From Lapillicoccus sp. (GTDB taxonomy: Bacteria > Actinomycetota > Actinomycetes > Actinomycetales > Dermatophilaceae): 35,753 nt of DNA. The stretch is from positions 1-35,753 of the forward strand of contig NZ_JANXRJ010000145.1 in the NCBI RefSeq assembly GCF_025353065.1. The letters run 5' to 3'. The notes under the pieces are model-generated. The model did not search any database. It was not told the origin of the DNA and was given only the letters and a program-made list of their open reading frames with translations. A program made the position numbers and the translations under genes. This document shows positions 9,301-16,589 of the stretch, piece by piece (the first letter of the stretch is position 1; the number at the start of each line of letters is the position of its first letter).

Positions 9301-11912
9301 GGTACGGCCCCGCCACCCGGGTTCGAGCCCTGGGCGGCGCTGGGAGGAAAGTTCTCCTGGGGCAGATAGCTGTTGCCGTCGAAGATGTTGACGTCGGCCT
9401 CCGACGTCACCTTGTACATCGAGGGGGTCGACCCCGTGCCCACCGGGTTCTGCGGGAGCTCGACCGAGACGATGTAGTCGGCAGCCGGCAGGTTCTGGTC
9501 GGGGTAGCCCGCCGCAGAGAGATCTGCTCCGAGGGCGAGGTCGTGGCCGGGGGCCGGGTTGTTGGGGTCTCCCGGGGCGAAGATGTTGACCGTCGACGAG
9601 GTGAACGCGTAGTTGCCGTTGACGGTCTGGCTCGCCTGGTTGGGGACGGTGGTGTCGCTCGCGCCGAGTGCGATGCCCGCCATCGGTGCCTCGAGACACA
9701 GCTTGTTGGCGGCAGCGCCCTGCTCGGGGAGGGCCTGCTGATCCGTCAATGGCGCGCCGTTGTACTGCCGTGCCGTGCAGCCACGCGGGGCGTTCCAGGA
9801 CTCCGTGGTGTAGGTGTTGAGCTTCATCCCCCTGACCAGGGCCCCCTTGTCCGGGTTGGGAATCGGGGTGCCGGGGTGGGCCGGGTCGTCGATCGTGTCC
9901 GGCTGCACCTCGTAGCCGGCCTTGGTGCACGCGTAGGTGGGGTTCGTCGTCCCGCACTTCACCGGCTGATAGATGTCGACCGGGATGTTGGGGATGCCGG
10001 GCTGGTAAGCCTCGGTGACCGACGCCACCGCATCGAGCTCGTTGCGGGTCGTGTCGTAGGTGACGGTGCCGGCGATCCCGCCGTTGGTGCTCGCCGCGAA
10101 CGGCTGCACCCCCCAGTCGACGGTCCCACCCAAGCCGATGATGGCGAGGAAGTTGATGTCGACCAGACTCCCGAGCTTCGTCGTCGGTGTGGGATCGTTG
10201 TCGCCCTTGTAGGTGATCCCCGTGGTCTGGAACCGCGTGTTGAAGGCCTCGAGGACGATGAACTTGCCCAGGGGATAGACCTCGTGGATGTCGTAGTGCC
10301 CGCTGTCGTCCGTCTTCACGCTGCTGATGCCTTGGTCCATCGTCGAGTTGTCGCGCTCCCGGACAGTGAGGGTGAAGTTCGGGATGCCCTGCTCACCGGG
10401 GTCCTGGACGCCATTGCCGTTGCTGTCGTTGAAGATCGTGCCCTGCAGATGGGTGAACCACCCCACGAGCGTGACCAGGCCGACGTCGAGCTTGGTCCCG
10501 CCCGTCACCTCCACGGTGTAGCTGTAGAGGATGAAGTCCTGGTCGTCGTCCCACACCGTGAGCTGGTAGGAGCCGTTCGGGACGTTCGTGATGTCGAAAG
10601 TGCCGTCCACTGCGCCCCGACCGACGTAGACCTGCGCGTCACCCCGGTTGAGGTCCGAGAGCGCGAGCCACGGCGACCTGATGACCGGTCCGAGCTTGGA
10701 GCCGGCGAGGCCCTCGGGCCCGACCTGGCCGTTCTGGCCGCCGATGTAGGGCAGCTGCTGGTTGACGCGCCCGACGATCTCGCCGGTGACCGAGGCGGTG
10801 GTGGGGAGGGCCTGCGTCTTGACGAACCCGAACTGCACCATGGGCACCGGCTCGGCGCCCTTGGTCACCTCGTTGTCGAATCCGGTGGCGCCCTCCTGGC
10901 TCCAGATGTCGTGGTCGTGCCCACCCTCGAGGCTGGTCGTCTGGACCCACTGGTAGCCCTGTCCAGCAACGGGAACCGGAGGTGTGACGGTGGCCGCGAA
11001 GCGGTTCGGCCCCATGTTAGGGATCGTGACGATGCCGCTGGCGTCGCTGACACAGCGCCCGATGGAGTGCGGGTCGATGACCGGCTTGTTGCTGGCGTCG
11101 AACACCATCTTGCCTGCGTCGTGCAGGTAGGTCGTGCACAGCGCGTTGCCGTAGTAGTCCACTCCGACGGTGCCGAAGACGTCCGAGAGGTGCGCCGTGA
11201 AGCCGGCGAGGCCCTGCTCGGCGTCGACCTCGTAGGTCGCATCGACGGGGGCGCTGTCCGCGAAGACCTGGATCTTCAGCGTGGTGAGCGGGAGGGGGGT
11301 GGGCTGCATCTCGACCGCGACCGTCTGGGGCGCCCCGCCGTCGACCGTGAAGTGCGCGCCGTCGATCTTGAAGTCGGTCGCCGTGACCGAGATGAGGTAC
11401 TTCCCGCCGGGCAGGTGCAGGGATTTTGCCGCGCTGAGGTCGTCCTGGGTGCCCTGGGCGATGATTCCGGCGTGGCTCGAGGTGGTCCGGATGCTGGGCC
11501 ACGCGCACGTCGCTGCGAGGTCGGTGTTCGCTGGGGCCACGGGCACCCCCGCTGATGCCGCGGTCGACGGGAGGCACTGGTCGGTCAGGGGCGCCGAGAC
11601 GGTGCCCGGGTTGCCGGTGTCCTCGGCGTTGATCATCCACTTGTAGCTCGGGACGGGGTCGCCCTTCTTGACGAGTCCGGGGACGCCGTCGTTCACCGAG
11701 CGCGCGCTCTTCACCGTCAGGGTGATGTCGCCCGGGACGGCCGCGGCCCGGGCTGCCTTGGCAACAGTCGCCGGGCGGGCGACCGCCGGCGCGGTCCGCG
11801 TCGTCCCTGCCGGCACCGGGGCGGCCGCGGAGAGGCTGCCCGCCCCGAGGACGAGGAGGGCGCCGCTGAGGGCGGTGATGATCATGCGCGTCGAACGACG
11901 GACCTGAGACAT
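6363..11912 (-). CDS. giant secreted protein with SdrD-B-like, IPT/TIG and parallel beta-helix regions
   Basis: 1849 residues from the ATG at 11912, chosen because GTGAGG lies nine bases upstream; a GTG at 11927 in the same frame is the alternative. A Sec signal peptide is followed by an Ala/Thr/Pro-rich region. Several beta-sandwich modules follow. The clearest is at about residues 475-560, containing GTIFNDSNGNGVQDPGEQG, the Ca-binding-like signature of SdrD B / CnaB-type domains. An IPT/TIG domain (VTINGTGFGSARGTLKLG) is near 1095-1175. From about 1190 the sequence is a right-handed parallel beta-helix, opening with AYASIQAAVNAAQ and carrying repeated GGGI, NNTIANN and DNVIVGNGG turns. The C-terminus (DIDGQARPV) resembles tails of secreted beta-helix proteins. 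There is no LPXTG and no terminal membrane helix. It heads the oxidase cluster, so a surface scaffold or secreted binding role is plausible, but I do not know its function. Confidence 0.9.
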   Translation of the reverse strand: MSQVRRSTRMIITALSGALLVLGAGSLSAAAPVPAGTTRTAPAVARPATVAKAARAAAVPGDITLTVKSARSVNDGVPGLVKKGDPVPSYKWMINAEDTGNPGTVSAPLTDQCLPSTAASAGVPVAPANTDLAATCAWPSIRTTSSHAGIIAQGTQDDLSAAKSLHLPGGKYLISVTATDFKIDGAHFTVDGGAPQTVAVEMQPTPLPLTTLKIQVFADSAPVDATYEVDAEQGLAGFTAHLSDVFGTVGVDYYGNALCTTYLHDAGKMVFDASNKPVIDPHSIGRCVSDASGIVTIPNMGPNRFAATVTPPVPVAGQGYQWVQTTSLEGGHDHDIWSQEGATGFDNEVTKGAEPVPMVQFGFVKTQALPTTASVTGEIVGRVNQQLPYIGGQNGQVGPEGLAGSKLGPVIRSPWLALSDLNRGDAQVYVGRGAVDGTFDITNVPNGSYQLTVWDDDQDFILYSYTVEVTGGTKLDVGLVTLVGWFTHLQGTIFNDSNGNGVQDPGEQGIPNFTLTVRERDNSTMDQGISSVKTDDSGHYDIHEVYPLGKFIVLEAFNTRFQTTGITYKGDNDPTPTTKLGSLVDINFLAIIGLGGTVDWGVQPFAASTNGGIAGTVTYDTTRNELDAVASVTEAYQPGIPNIPVDIYQPVKCGTTNPTYACTKAGYEVQPDTIDDPAHPGTPIPNPDKGALVRGMKLNTYTTESWNAPRGCTARQYNGAPLTDQQALPEQGAAANKLCLEAPMAGIALGASDTTVPNQASQTVNGNYAFTSSTVNIFAPGDPNNPAPGHDLALGADLSAAGYPDQNLPAADYIVSVELPQNPVGTGSTPSMYKVTSEADVNIFDGNSYLPQENFPPSAAQGSNPGGGAVPVPTPVQPPSQQAGIIPPCVGAMRTVHVTDAAFVAGGGSPFEGQDKPSCQDKLVTIRTGQTTSPNFNLFTDVPIPTHFWGLTLNDLGITLDKRSANYGEALGMPYVPVGLYDWSGRLVDTVHTDFNGIYEALEPSTDTYNCPVPAGPCPNMYRFVGNDPGGIGSPNVDYNPRYRTIAATFQGWPGLYTVTDEAPTQVAATVLTPDTTVANNTVCNLPATTPQLLSVDKPVVKLNANGPGRTVTINGTGFGSARGTLKLGSQTISGVTWDASGNKITFLVPGGVAAGAQPITITTAAGQGAYNSLTLQVVSGAAGTGSSPTNPAIFEVGPGKAYASIQAAVNAAQTSSLADKLVVVYPATPTALTPRGEYLENVLVNSALHIQGVGPGGFQGTSWVPGSIIDGSGFNPDNPSGIDWLTTLTALRYTGAPAVPDAAVVTFLNPTSGPQGTTGWSASLDGFQITGGAQADFAGNVNVLTGGVQTPYGAAGALITQGGGIYVHNGVKGLKLTDNVIVGNGGSYAGGIRVGTPYVGDNANYGISISRNQIRDNGGTNLAGGIGLFTGSNGYSVDHNAICGNHSSEYGGGISAFGFMGATQKVTGTTATFSDASGGVMANNRIWFNQSYDEGGGVMLAGELPATPTDLGPGSGPVVLDANVIQANLANDDGGGIRLLQVSGKNVTRATPGTISITNNTIANNVSAHEGGGIALDDAVFVTIVNDTIAKNITTATAVTSSGAPAAAGLTTAAISAPLQAQLNAAFAGATTGTTDNSLLVQGTPAWLGFGRPTLLNDVFWDNRAGNYSGGYVYGIGGLLPNGAANSTNTWDMEVVDQASGATAPAVLSPANSVVQTTTGVAANTSNTTADPLFKSPFDVTVSVLALRANPAFRQAAIVTTVLPFNLLGDYHLSGPSSSAYSTGAADFTNLAAPAPRAMWWGVPRTSATFSSVVRAATPDIDGQARPVRRAPGAAGLKYDAGSDQVVP

Positions 11913-12008
11913 GGCGTCGAGCCTCACTCTTCACGAGTTCGCAGACGGTGTGGCTGCGCCGGAAGCCTCGCCCCGGGTGCCCGACGGCGGAAGCAGATCC
12001 GGGGATCC

Positions 12009-12052
12009 CTCATCCCGCGGTCATCACGATGTCACCGAGCTGTCATGTGGCA
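12009..12052. promoter_or_regulatory. four 11-bp direct repeats, probable OmpR-family operator
   Basis: CTCA at 12009 and GTCA at 12020, 12031 and 12042 follow each other at exactly 11-bp steps, each followed by T or C. OmpR/PhoP-family regulators characteristically bind tandem direct repeats with 11-bp pitch. The site lies between the divergent giant gene (start 11912) and the response regulator (start 12142), about 100 bp from each, so it could control both. Binding by the adjacent regulator is inferred. Confidence 0.5.
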
Positions 12053-12141
12053 GTGGGTATTTGCGACATTCAGGAGTAATCGCAATCCCCCCACGCCACG
12101 CGCCGGGTTCCGCGAGAATCGCTCCAGGCAGGAGAGATGAG

Positions 12142-12816
12142 GTGGTCCAGGTGTCGTCGATCCTCGTCGTGGACGACGAACCGCGGATCCACGCCCTGTT
12201 GTCGCGGGGGCTCGAGCAGCGGGGGCATCGGGTGCTCGGAGCGCTCGACGGTGCCTCGGCCCTGACGATGCTGCGTGCGTCGTCCGTCGATCTCGTCCTG
12301 CTCGACCTCGTGCTGAGCGCCGAGAACGGACTGGACGTCCTGGCCGACATCCGCCGGGAGCACCCCGCTCTGCCCGTCATCGTCGTCTCCGGCGTGACCG
12401 ACGTCAGGGTGCGGGTCAAGACCCTCGAGGCCGGGGCGATCGACGTGGTCGCCAAACCGTTCGACCTCGTCGAGCTCGAGGCCCGCATCCGTCGCCACGT
12501 CGGGGCCGACCACCCGCTGGCCGACGGCCGGTTCGTCGAGGCGGGCGGGCTGCGTCTCGATCTCTCGCGGCGCGTCGTGACCGGCCCCGGGGGCACCCGC
12601 CCCCTTGCCGAGCGCGAGGTGGCACTACTGGCGTACCTGATGCGTCGGGTCGGCGACGTCTCGGGTCGCGAGGAGCTGCTGAAGGCGGTCTGGGGACTCG
12701 ACTTCGACCCTGGGACGAACGTCGTCGACGTCAGCATCCGCCGCCTGCGGCTGAAGGTGCCCGGCCTTCCCATCGAGACCGTGCGCGGTGTGGGGTACTG
12801 CTACGTCGCCGGGTGA
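12142..12816 (+). CDS. OmpR-family response regulator
   Basis: 224 residues from a GTG at 12142 with AGGAG seven bases upstream. The longer open frame starting at 11911 would translate the intergenic operator and is rejected. The receiver domain (1-120) has the acidic pair D11/D12, phospho-acceptor D55 in LVLLDLVL, and K105 in VAKPFD. The C-terminal winged helix-turn-helix spans about 125-224 and ends with the family phrase IETVRGVGYCYVAG. It is probably the partner of the kinase that follows 139 bp downstream. Divergent location and the 11-bp repeats make it the likely regulator of its own gene and of the giant/MCO cluster. The signal (for example metal, redox or envelope state) cannot be read from the sequence. 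Confidence 0.93.
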   Translation: MVQVSSILVVDDEPRIHALLSRGLEQRGHRVLGALDGASALTMLRASSVDLVLLDLVLSAENGLDVLADIRREHPALPVIVVSGVTDVRVRVKTLEAGAIDVVAKPFDLVELEARIRRHVGADHPLADGRFVEAGGLRLDLSRRVVTGPGGTRPLAEREVALLAYLMRRVGDVSGREELLKAVWGLDFDPGTNVVDVSIRRLRLKVPGLPIETVRGVGYCYVAG

Positions 12817-12906
12817 CCGCATCGCACGGCTGGCGGCAGGCTGAGCGCCCCCGGGACAGAATCTGGGAAAACCCCGACAACGGAGGCGATCGGCTGCCAT
12901 GCTGGC

Positions 12907-12935
12907 GGTCGCCCGGGTGACGCACCCGGGCGACC
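12907..12935 (+). other. 13-bp intercistronic hairpin between response regulator and kinase
   Basis: Bases 12907-12919 and 12923-12935 are perfectly complementary over 13 bp with a three-base loop (acg). The hairpin lies just before the preferred kinase ribosome-binding site (AAGGCGG) and ATG at 12956. It could terminate part of the transcripts, lowering kinase relative to regulator, or stabilise the regulator message. Its presence argues against the upstream ATG at 12899, which would place the hairpin inside coding sequence. Confidence 0.5.
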
Positions 12936-12955
12936 TCGGGACAAGGCGGAACGCC

Positions 12956-14077
12956 ATGGCGGCAGTCACCATGCTCGACCCCGCGAGCCGGTCCTTCCGG
13001 TGGCTGCGGGTCGGGGTCAGCCGCCCCCAGGCCAGCACCTTCTTCGTCCCGTGGCTCGTGGGAGCTACCTTCTGCATCGCCGTGATGTGGGCGCTTCCCG
13101 GGGACGAGACCATCCCCTACCACGTCGCCTGGACGGGCTTCGCCCTCGCGTTCGGCTCCCGGGTGTGGTCGAACCGGCTCACCTTCGCGGCCCTGGTCAC
13201 CTTCACGGGGGTCACCGGCGGGATCCTCGTGATCAGGGTCGGGCAGGGCGTGCTGGCCTGGCAGGAGACCGCCGAGATCCCCCTCATGTCCGGGATCATG
13301 CTGCTCCTGGTGTGGAACGTGCGACGCCGCCAGGATGCCCTGTCCCGGGTCACCGAGCTCGCCGAGCGCGAGGCGCAGCACGCACACGACGAGGAGCTGC
13401 TGACCCGACTCACCTCGCACGAGCTGCGCAGCCCACTGACCATCGCCACCGGCTACGTCGACCTGATGCGCGAGAACGAGACCGACGCCCACAAGCTCGA
13501 GGACCTGGAGATCATCCGCCACGAGCTGTCCCGGCTGTCCCGGACGGCTGACCGGCTGATCTGGGTCATGCGGCTGCAGGTGGAACCGTCGAGGGAGATG
13601 GTCGACCTCGACGCGGTTCTCAAAGAGGCAGCCAGCCGGTGGTCGAGGGTGACGCCGCGGAACTGGGTCCTCGACTGCGAGGGCGGCACGTTCCTCGCCG
13701 CCCCGGAACGCCTGCGCGTCTGTCTCGACACGTTGTTGGAGAACGCAGTTCGCTACACCGCGACCTCCGACACGGTCCGCGTCTTCTCGTCCCGGCGCGG
13801 TGGAGTCGTGCGGTTCGGGGTCGCCGACTCCGGCATGGGGATGCCCGCCTCCCAGGTCGTCCTGCTCAACCGGCTCGGCGACCGCGAGGGCACGACCGAC
13901 CCGCTCACCCCGGACAGCCTCACGCAGAGCGGTCTCGGACTGAGCATCGTCCGGAGCATCGCCATCGCGAGGGGCGGTCGGCTGGTCGCGGAGCGAGCAC
14001 CCGAAGGCGGCGCCCTGGTCGCCGTCGAGGTGCCCGCCGAGGTGCCCGTCGCCCCCAGGGCGCAGCCCGTTCGCTGA
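12956..14077 (+). CDS. membrane histidine kinase without an evident extracellular sensor
   Basis: 373 residues from the ATG at 12956 (AGGCGG six bases upstream); an in-frame ATG at 12899 is possible. Four hydrophobic segments at about 28-46, 55-70, 75-93 and 108-122 leave only short loops, so sensing is probably within or next to the membrane. The HisKA domain has the H-box SHELRSPLT with phospho-acceptor H155. The catalytic domain has the N-box LENAVRYT, G1 VADSGMGM and G2 GLGLSIVRSIAIARGG. It should autophosphorylate and pass phosphate to the regulator at 12142. The intramembrane layout recalls kinases that sense membrane perturbation or a partner protein, which is inference. Confidence 0.9.
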   Translation: MAAVTMLDPASRSFRWLRVGVSRPQASTFFVPWLVGATFCIAVMWALPGDETIPYHVAWTGFALAFGSRVWSNRLTFAALVTFTGVTGGILVIRVGQGVLAWQETAEIPLMSGIMLLLVWNVRRRQDALSRVTELAEREAQHAHDEELLTRLTSHELRSPLTIATGYVDLMRENETDAHKLEDLEIIRHELSRLSRTADRLIWVMRLQVEPSREMVDLDAVLKEAASRWSRVTPRNWVLDCEGGTFLAAPERLRVCLDTLLENAVRYTATSDTVRVFSSRRGGVVRFGVADSGMGMPASQVVLLNRLGDREGTTDPLTPDSLTQSGLGLSIVRSIAIARGGRLVAERAPEGGALVAVEVPAEVPVAPRAQPVR

Positions 14078-14109
14078 GGACCGGGGGCGTCGAGGCACCC
14101 GCTCAGAAA

Positions 14110-14159
14110 CGCACCCGCGCGAGCCCGAGATCCGTCAAGAGCCGGCGTACGCGGGTGCG
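14110..14159 (+). terminator. candidate terminator after the kinase gene
   Basis: CGCACCCGCG (14110-14119) and CGCGGGTGCG (14150-14159) form a perfect 10-bp stem around a 30-base loop, 33 bases after the kinase stop. The loop is long for an intrinsic terminator, so this call is weak. The remainder of the 269-bp gap shows no gene. Confidence 0.3.
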
Positions 14160-14224
14160 CCCCCGTGCACAGCACACCCAGCCTCTAATCCGGTGGGCCC
14201 TCAGGGCAAGAGACGAAACGACCA

Positions 14225-14280
14225 ACTTTTCGAGCCCGGGCGTCGTGGCGGTGGACAGCCGAAGGAATGGCCCGAAAAGT
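14225..14280. promoter_or_regulatory. spaced inverted repeat upstream of the small CxC gene
   Basis: ACTTTTCG at 14225-14232 is repeated as its reverse complement CGAAAAGT at 14273-14280. This is a locally A/T-rich patch in an otherwise very GC-rich gap, 67 bp before the ATG at 14347. It could be a regulator site or promoter region; the evidence is only the symmetry. Confidence 0.2.
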
Positions 14281-14346
14281 CCGCTATTCGAGACCTTCGG
14301 ACGAGGCCGTCCACCACGCCGTCGACTACCCTTCTGTCATCTCCTC

Positions 14347-14583
14347 ATGCGCGACGAAGCCGTGACCCCCTTCGCCCGAGAGGACCCGGCTCTGAAGCAT
14401 CTCGCCGACAGCCCCTGGCTCGCCGCCGACGACGTCAACGGCTGTCGCTGCGCCGAGCAGACCTTCCTCGCGTCGTGCAGCGACGAGGAGCGCAGCACCT
14501 ACGAGCAGCGCAACCGGGCATATGTCACGGCGCCGCTCGATGTCTCCCGCACGACGTGGACCCCCCAGCGACGATCGGCCTGA
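14347..14583 (+). CDS. small hypothetical protein with a CxC motif
   Basis: 78 residues from the ATG at 14347. No good Shine-Dalgarno is visible, so the start is uncertain. Nearly every codon ends in G or C and the composition is hydrophilic and acidic, which supports a real gene. The protein has GCRCAEQTFLASCSDEER in its middle: three cysteines within fourteen residues, near PWLAADD. It has no signal peptide or membrane helix and should be cytoplasmic. I do not recognise a family. The cysteines could bind a metal, but that is speculation. It is convergent with the phosphodiesterase-like gene, separated by a strong two-way terminator. Confidence 0.65.
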   Translation: MRDEAVTPFAREDPALKHLADSPWLAADDVNGCRCAEQTFLASCSDEERSTYEQRNRAYVTAPLDVSRTTWTPQRRSA

Positions 14584-14603
14584 CGCAACGCACGCGCGGT
14601 CCG

Positions 14604-14638
14604 GCGTGCGGTCCCGGCTGCCCCCCGGGACCGCGCGC
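14604..14638. terminator. bidirectional terminator between convergent genes
   Basis: Arms 14604-14617 and 14625-14638 pair over 14 positions (13 Watson-Crick, one G-T) around a seven-base loop. The hairpin fills the 64-bp gap between the stop codons of the convergent genes ending at 14583 and 14648, the usual place for a terminator serving both strands. Confidence 0.65.
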
Positions 14639-14647
14639 GAACCCCTG

Positions 14648-16333
14648 CTACCTGCTCGAGGCGGACACGGCGGCCGACAGGACCGGGGTTCCCTCGATCC
14701 GGACGGCGTCGAGCGCCCGCGGGTTCAGGCCGAGGAGGGCGAGGATCGTCGGGGCGATCTGGGTCGTCTCGACCGGCGTGCTGACCGTCTTCCCGGACCC
14801 GGTGGCGCGGGTGGCGGAGACCGGCGTCACGACGAGCGGCACGATGCGGTCCTGCGGGTCAGCGCCGCCGTGCTCGGCGATCTTCTTCGTCCCCCCGGTG
14901 TAGACGACGCCGTGCTGGCCGACGCCGACGACGTCGGGGTGACGGGGGTCGGCCGTGGAGACGCCGAAGTAGCTCGCGGACTCCGCGCCGGCATAGACCC
15001 GTGCGAGACCGGAGGCGGCGAGCGTGCGCGTTGCGCCCGAGACCGTGTTGCCCGAGGCGGGGTGACTGAGGAGCCACTGCTTGACGAATCTCGTTGCTGC
15101 GGGCGACCGGTCGCTCAGCCACAGCAGCATGCCGTCGTCGTCCGAGGAGAAGGTCACGAGGTCGGCCGCTGCTGGGTGACCGACCTTCCAGTCGGCGTTC
15201 AGCCCGGCGATGACGGCCCCGTCATCGATCCGTGTGAGCGTCGTCGGGTCGGTCGGCGACTGGCCGTGCTTGGCGGAGAGGATGACGGTGGTCGAGGCGG
15301 CGAGCCCGTCGTGACGGATCTGGGTGAGCATCGACGCCACCGAGGCGTCGACGAAGTCGAGGGCGGACGAGAGCACCGGCCCGGGGACCTCTCCACCCGG
15401 CAGGTAGCCGCCCGCCGCGCCGTCGGACAACGGCAGCTTCTCGGCGGTGGACACGGACTGGAAGTTCATCCCGAAGACCGCGGGAACACCGACGGTGGTC
15501 GTGCCCGAGTGGTCGAGGCCGGCGATCTCGTTGAGCACCGAGGTGACCTTGTAGCCGTCGTACTGCTGCGTCGAGGAGTTGATGCTCGTCCAGTCCCCGC
15601 CCGCTGGGGCGTCGGAGTTGATCTCGGGGGTGAACAGGTCGTCGATCCCGTGTCCCGACGGCCCACCGAGGATCTCGTATGCCGCGTGCTTGTCGGACCA
15701 GGCCGTGCGCAGGCCCGCGCGGTGGACGATGTCGAAGATCGTGTTGACCTGCAGGTAGGAGTGCGGCATCACGGGCTGACAGGTCACCGGGTCGACGGGC
15801 AGCGCGGACGTGTTGATGAGCCACGAAGGGTGACCGGTCATCGACAGGATCGAGCCGGGGAGCCCGGCCAGGCCCTGACCGGCGTCGAGGCGTGTGCGGT
15901 CCTTGTCGAGGCTCTCGTCGTAGGCGACCGGCGCACCCGGAGTCGCTCCGGCGCAGGAGGTGGTCCCGGCCGGCAACAAGGCGTGGTTGTAGCTCACGTC
16001 GTAGTAGACGCCGGTCGTGCGCGGGTTGCCCCCGGTCACCTGACCCACCATGCCGGGGAAGGAGTCCGACGGGAACGGCGTAGACGCGTGGTCGTAGGAG
16101 ACTCCTCCCCGGGTGAGCGAGGCCAGTGCGGAGGTCGGGTGCGTCACGGCATACCGGGCGAGGTCGCTCTGGTGCATGCCGTCCACGGAGAGCAGCAGCA
16201 CGTGGCGTGCCGCGCGAGCCGCGGGATGGGTCGGCACGGGACCGACGGCGACCGCGGCCGGAGCCAGCGTGAGGGCAGAGGCGGAACCGAGGGCGCCCAC
16301 GGCAGCGAGGGCAAGGGCAGAACGACGTCGCAT
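14648..16333 (-). CDS. exported type I phosphodiesterase / nucleotide pyrophosphatase-like protein
   Basis: 561 residues from the ATG at 16333, with GGAAAG eight bases upstream. A Sec signal peptide ends near AVAVG (about 30). The fold is the alkaline-phosphatase superfamily. LLLSVDGMHQSDL supplies the first metal aspartate, D51. STPFPSDSFPGMVGQVTGG matches the nucleophile loop, with serine (S91) where nucleotide pyrophosphatases have threonine. ILSAKHGQSP replaces the usual DHG metal motif, and AEHGGADPQDRIVPLVV supplies the last His motif. The lysine in KHG may be normal for this subfamily, which I recall from other actinobacterial and plant-type members, but it makes the metal site differ from classical enzymes. 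It is probably extracellular or periplasmic; the substrate (phosphodiester, nucleotide or phospholipid) is not readable. Confidence 0.85.
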   Translation of the reverse strand: MRRRSALALAAVGALGSASALTLAPAAVAVGPVPTHPAARAARHVLLLSVDGMHQSDLARYAVTHPTSALASLTRGGVSYDHASTPFPSDSFPGMVGQVTGGNPRTTGVYYDVSYNHALLPAGTTSCAGATPGAPVAYDESLDKDRTRLDAGQGLAGLPGSILSMTGHPSWLINTSALPVDPVTCQPVMPHSYLQVNTIFDIVHRAGLRTAWSDKHAAYEILGGPSGHGIDDLFTPEINSDAPAGGDWTSINSSTQQYDGYKVTSVLNEIAGLDHSGTTTVGVPAVFGMNFQSVSTAEKLPLSDGAAGGYLPGGEVPGPVLSSALDFVDASVASMLTQIRHDGLAASTTVILSAKHGQSPTDPTTLTRIDDGAVIAGLNADWKVGHPAAADLVTFSSDDDGMLLWLSDRSPAATRFVKQWLLSHPASGNTVSGATRTLAASGLARVYAGAESASYFGVSTADPRHPDVVGVGQHGVVYTGGTKKIAEHGGADPQDRIVPLVVTPVSATRATGSGKTVSTPVETTQIAPTILALLGLNPRALDAVRIEGTPVLSAAVSASSR

Positions 16334-16425
16334 CGAGGTGTCTTTCCGGCAGAAGGGGAACGGGTGCCCCAGCCGACCACCTCTGCGTGCAAGGAACCTC
16401 CGAGAAGCGCAACGGGACGGCGAAC

Positions 16426-16439
16426 TCTCGGCGCCGAGA
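16426..16439. promoter_or_regulatory. 14-bp perfect palindrome upstream of the phosphodiesterase
   Basis: TCTCGGCGCCGAGA is a perfect palindrome in the 256-bp gap between the divergent genes at 16333 and 16590, 93 bp from the phosphodiesterase ATG. It could be a dimeric repressor site, although a GC-rich palindrome of this length can also arise by chance. The rest of the gap shows no gene. Confidence 0.25.
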
Positions 16440-16589
16440 AGGTGACGAGCAGGCGGCCCTCCGGTGCTCCCGGTCACTGCCTTCCTCACCCGGAACGACA
16501 GCCTCCTGATGCCCTGTCCAGACGAAGGTCCTAGGTGGGACCGAGATCGTCCAGGTGTGGCGACGAGCCACCCGACGAAGGAGCAGACC

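Noticed and set aside
11911..12141. Longer start for the response regulator
   Set aside because: It would translate the 11-bp repeat operator and intergenic sequence; AGGAG precedes the GTG at 12142.
12899..12955. Upstream ATG for the kinase of the first two-component pair
   Set aside because: It would put the 13-bp hairpin inside the gene; the ATG at 12956 has a better-spaced ribosome-binding site. Not fully excluded.
14522..16534. 670-codon plus-strand frame opposite the phosphodiesterase
   Set aside because: No motif and shadow composition; the opposite strand has a signal peptide and all superfamily motifs.
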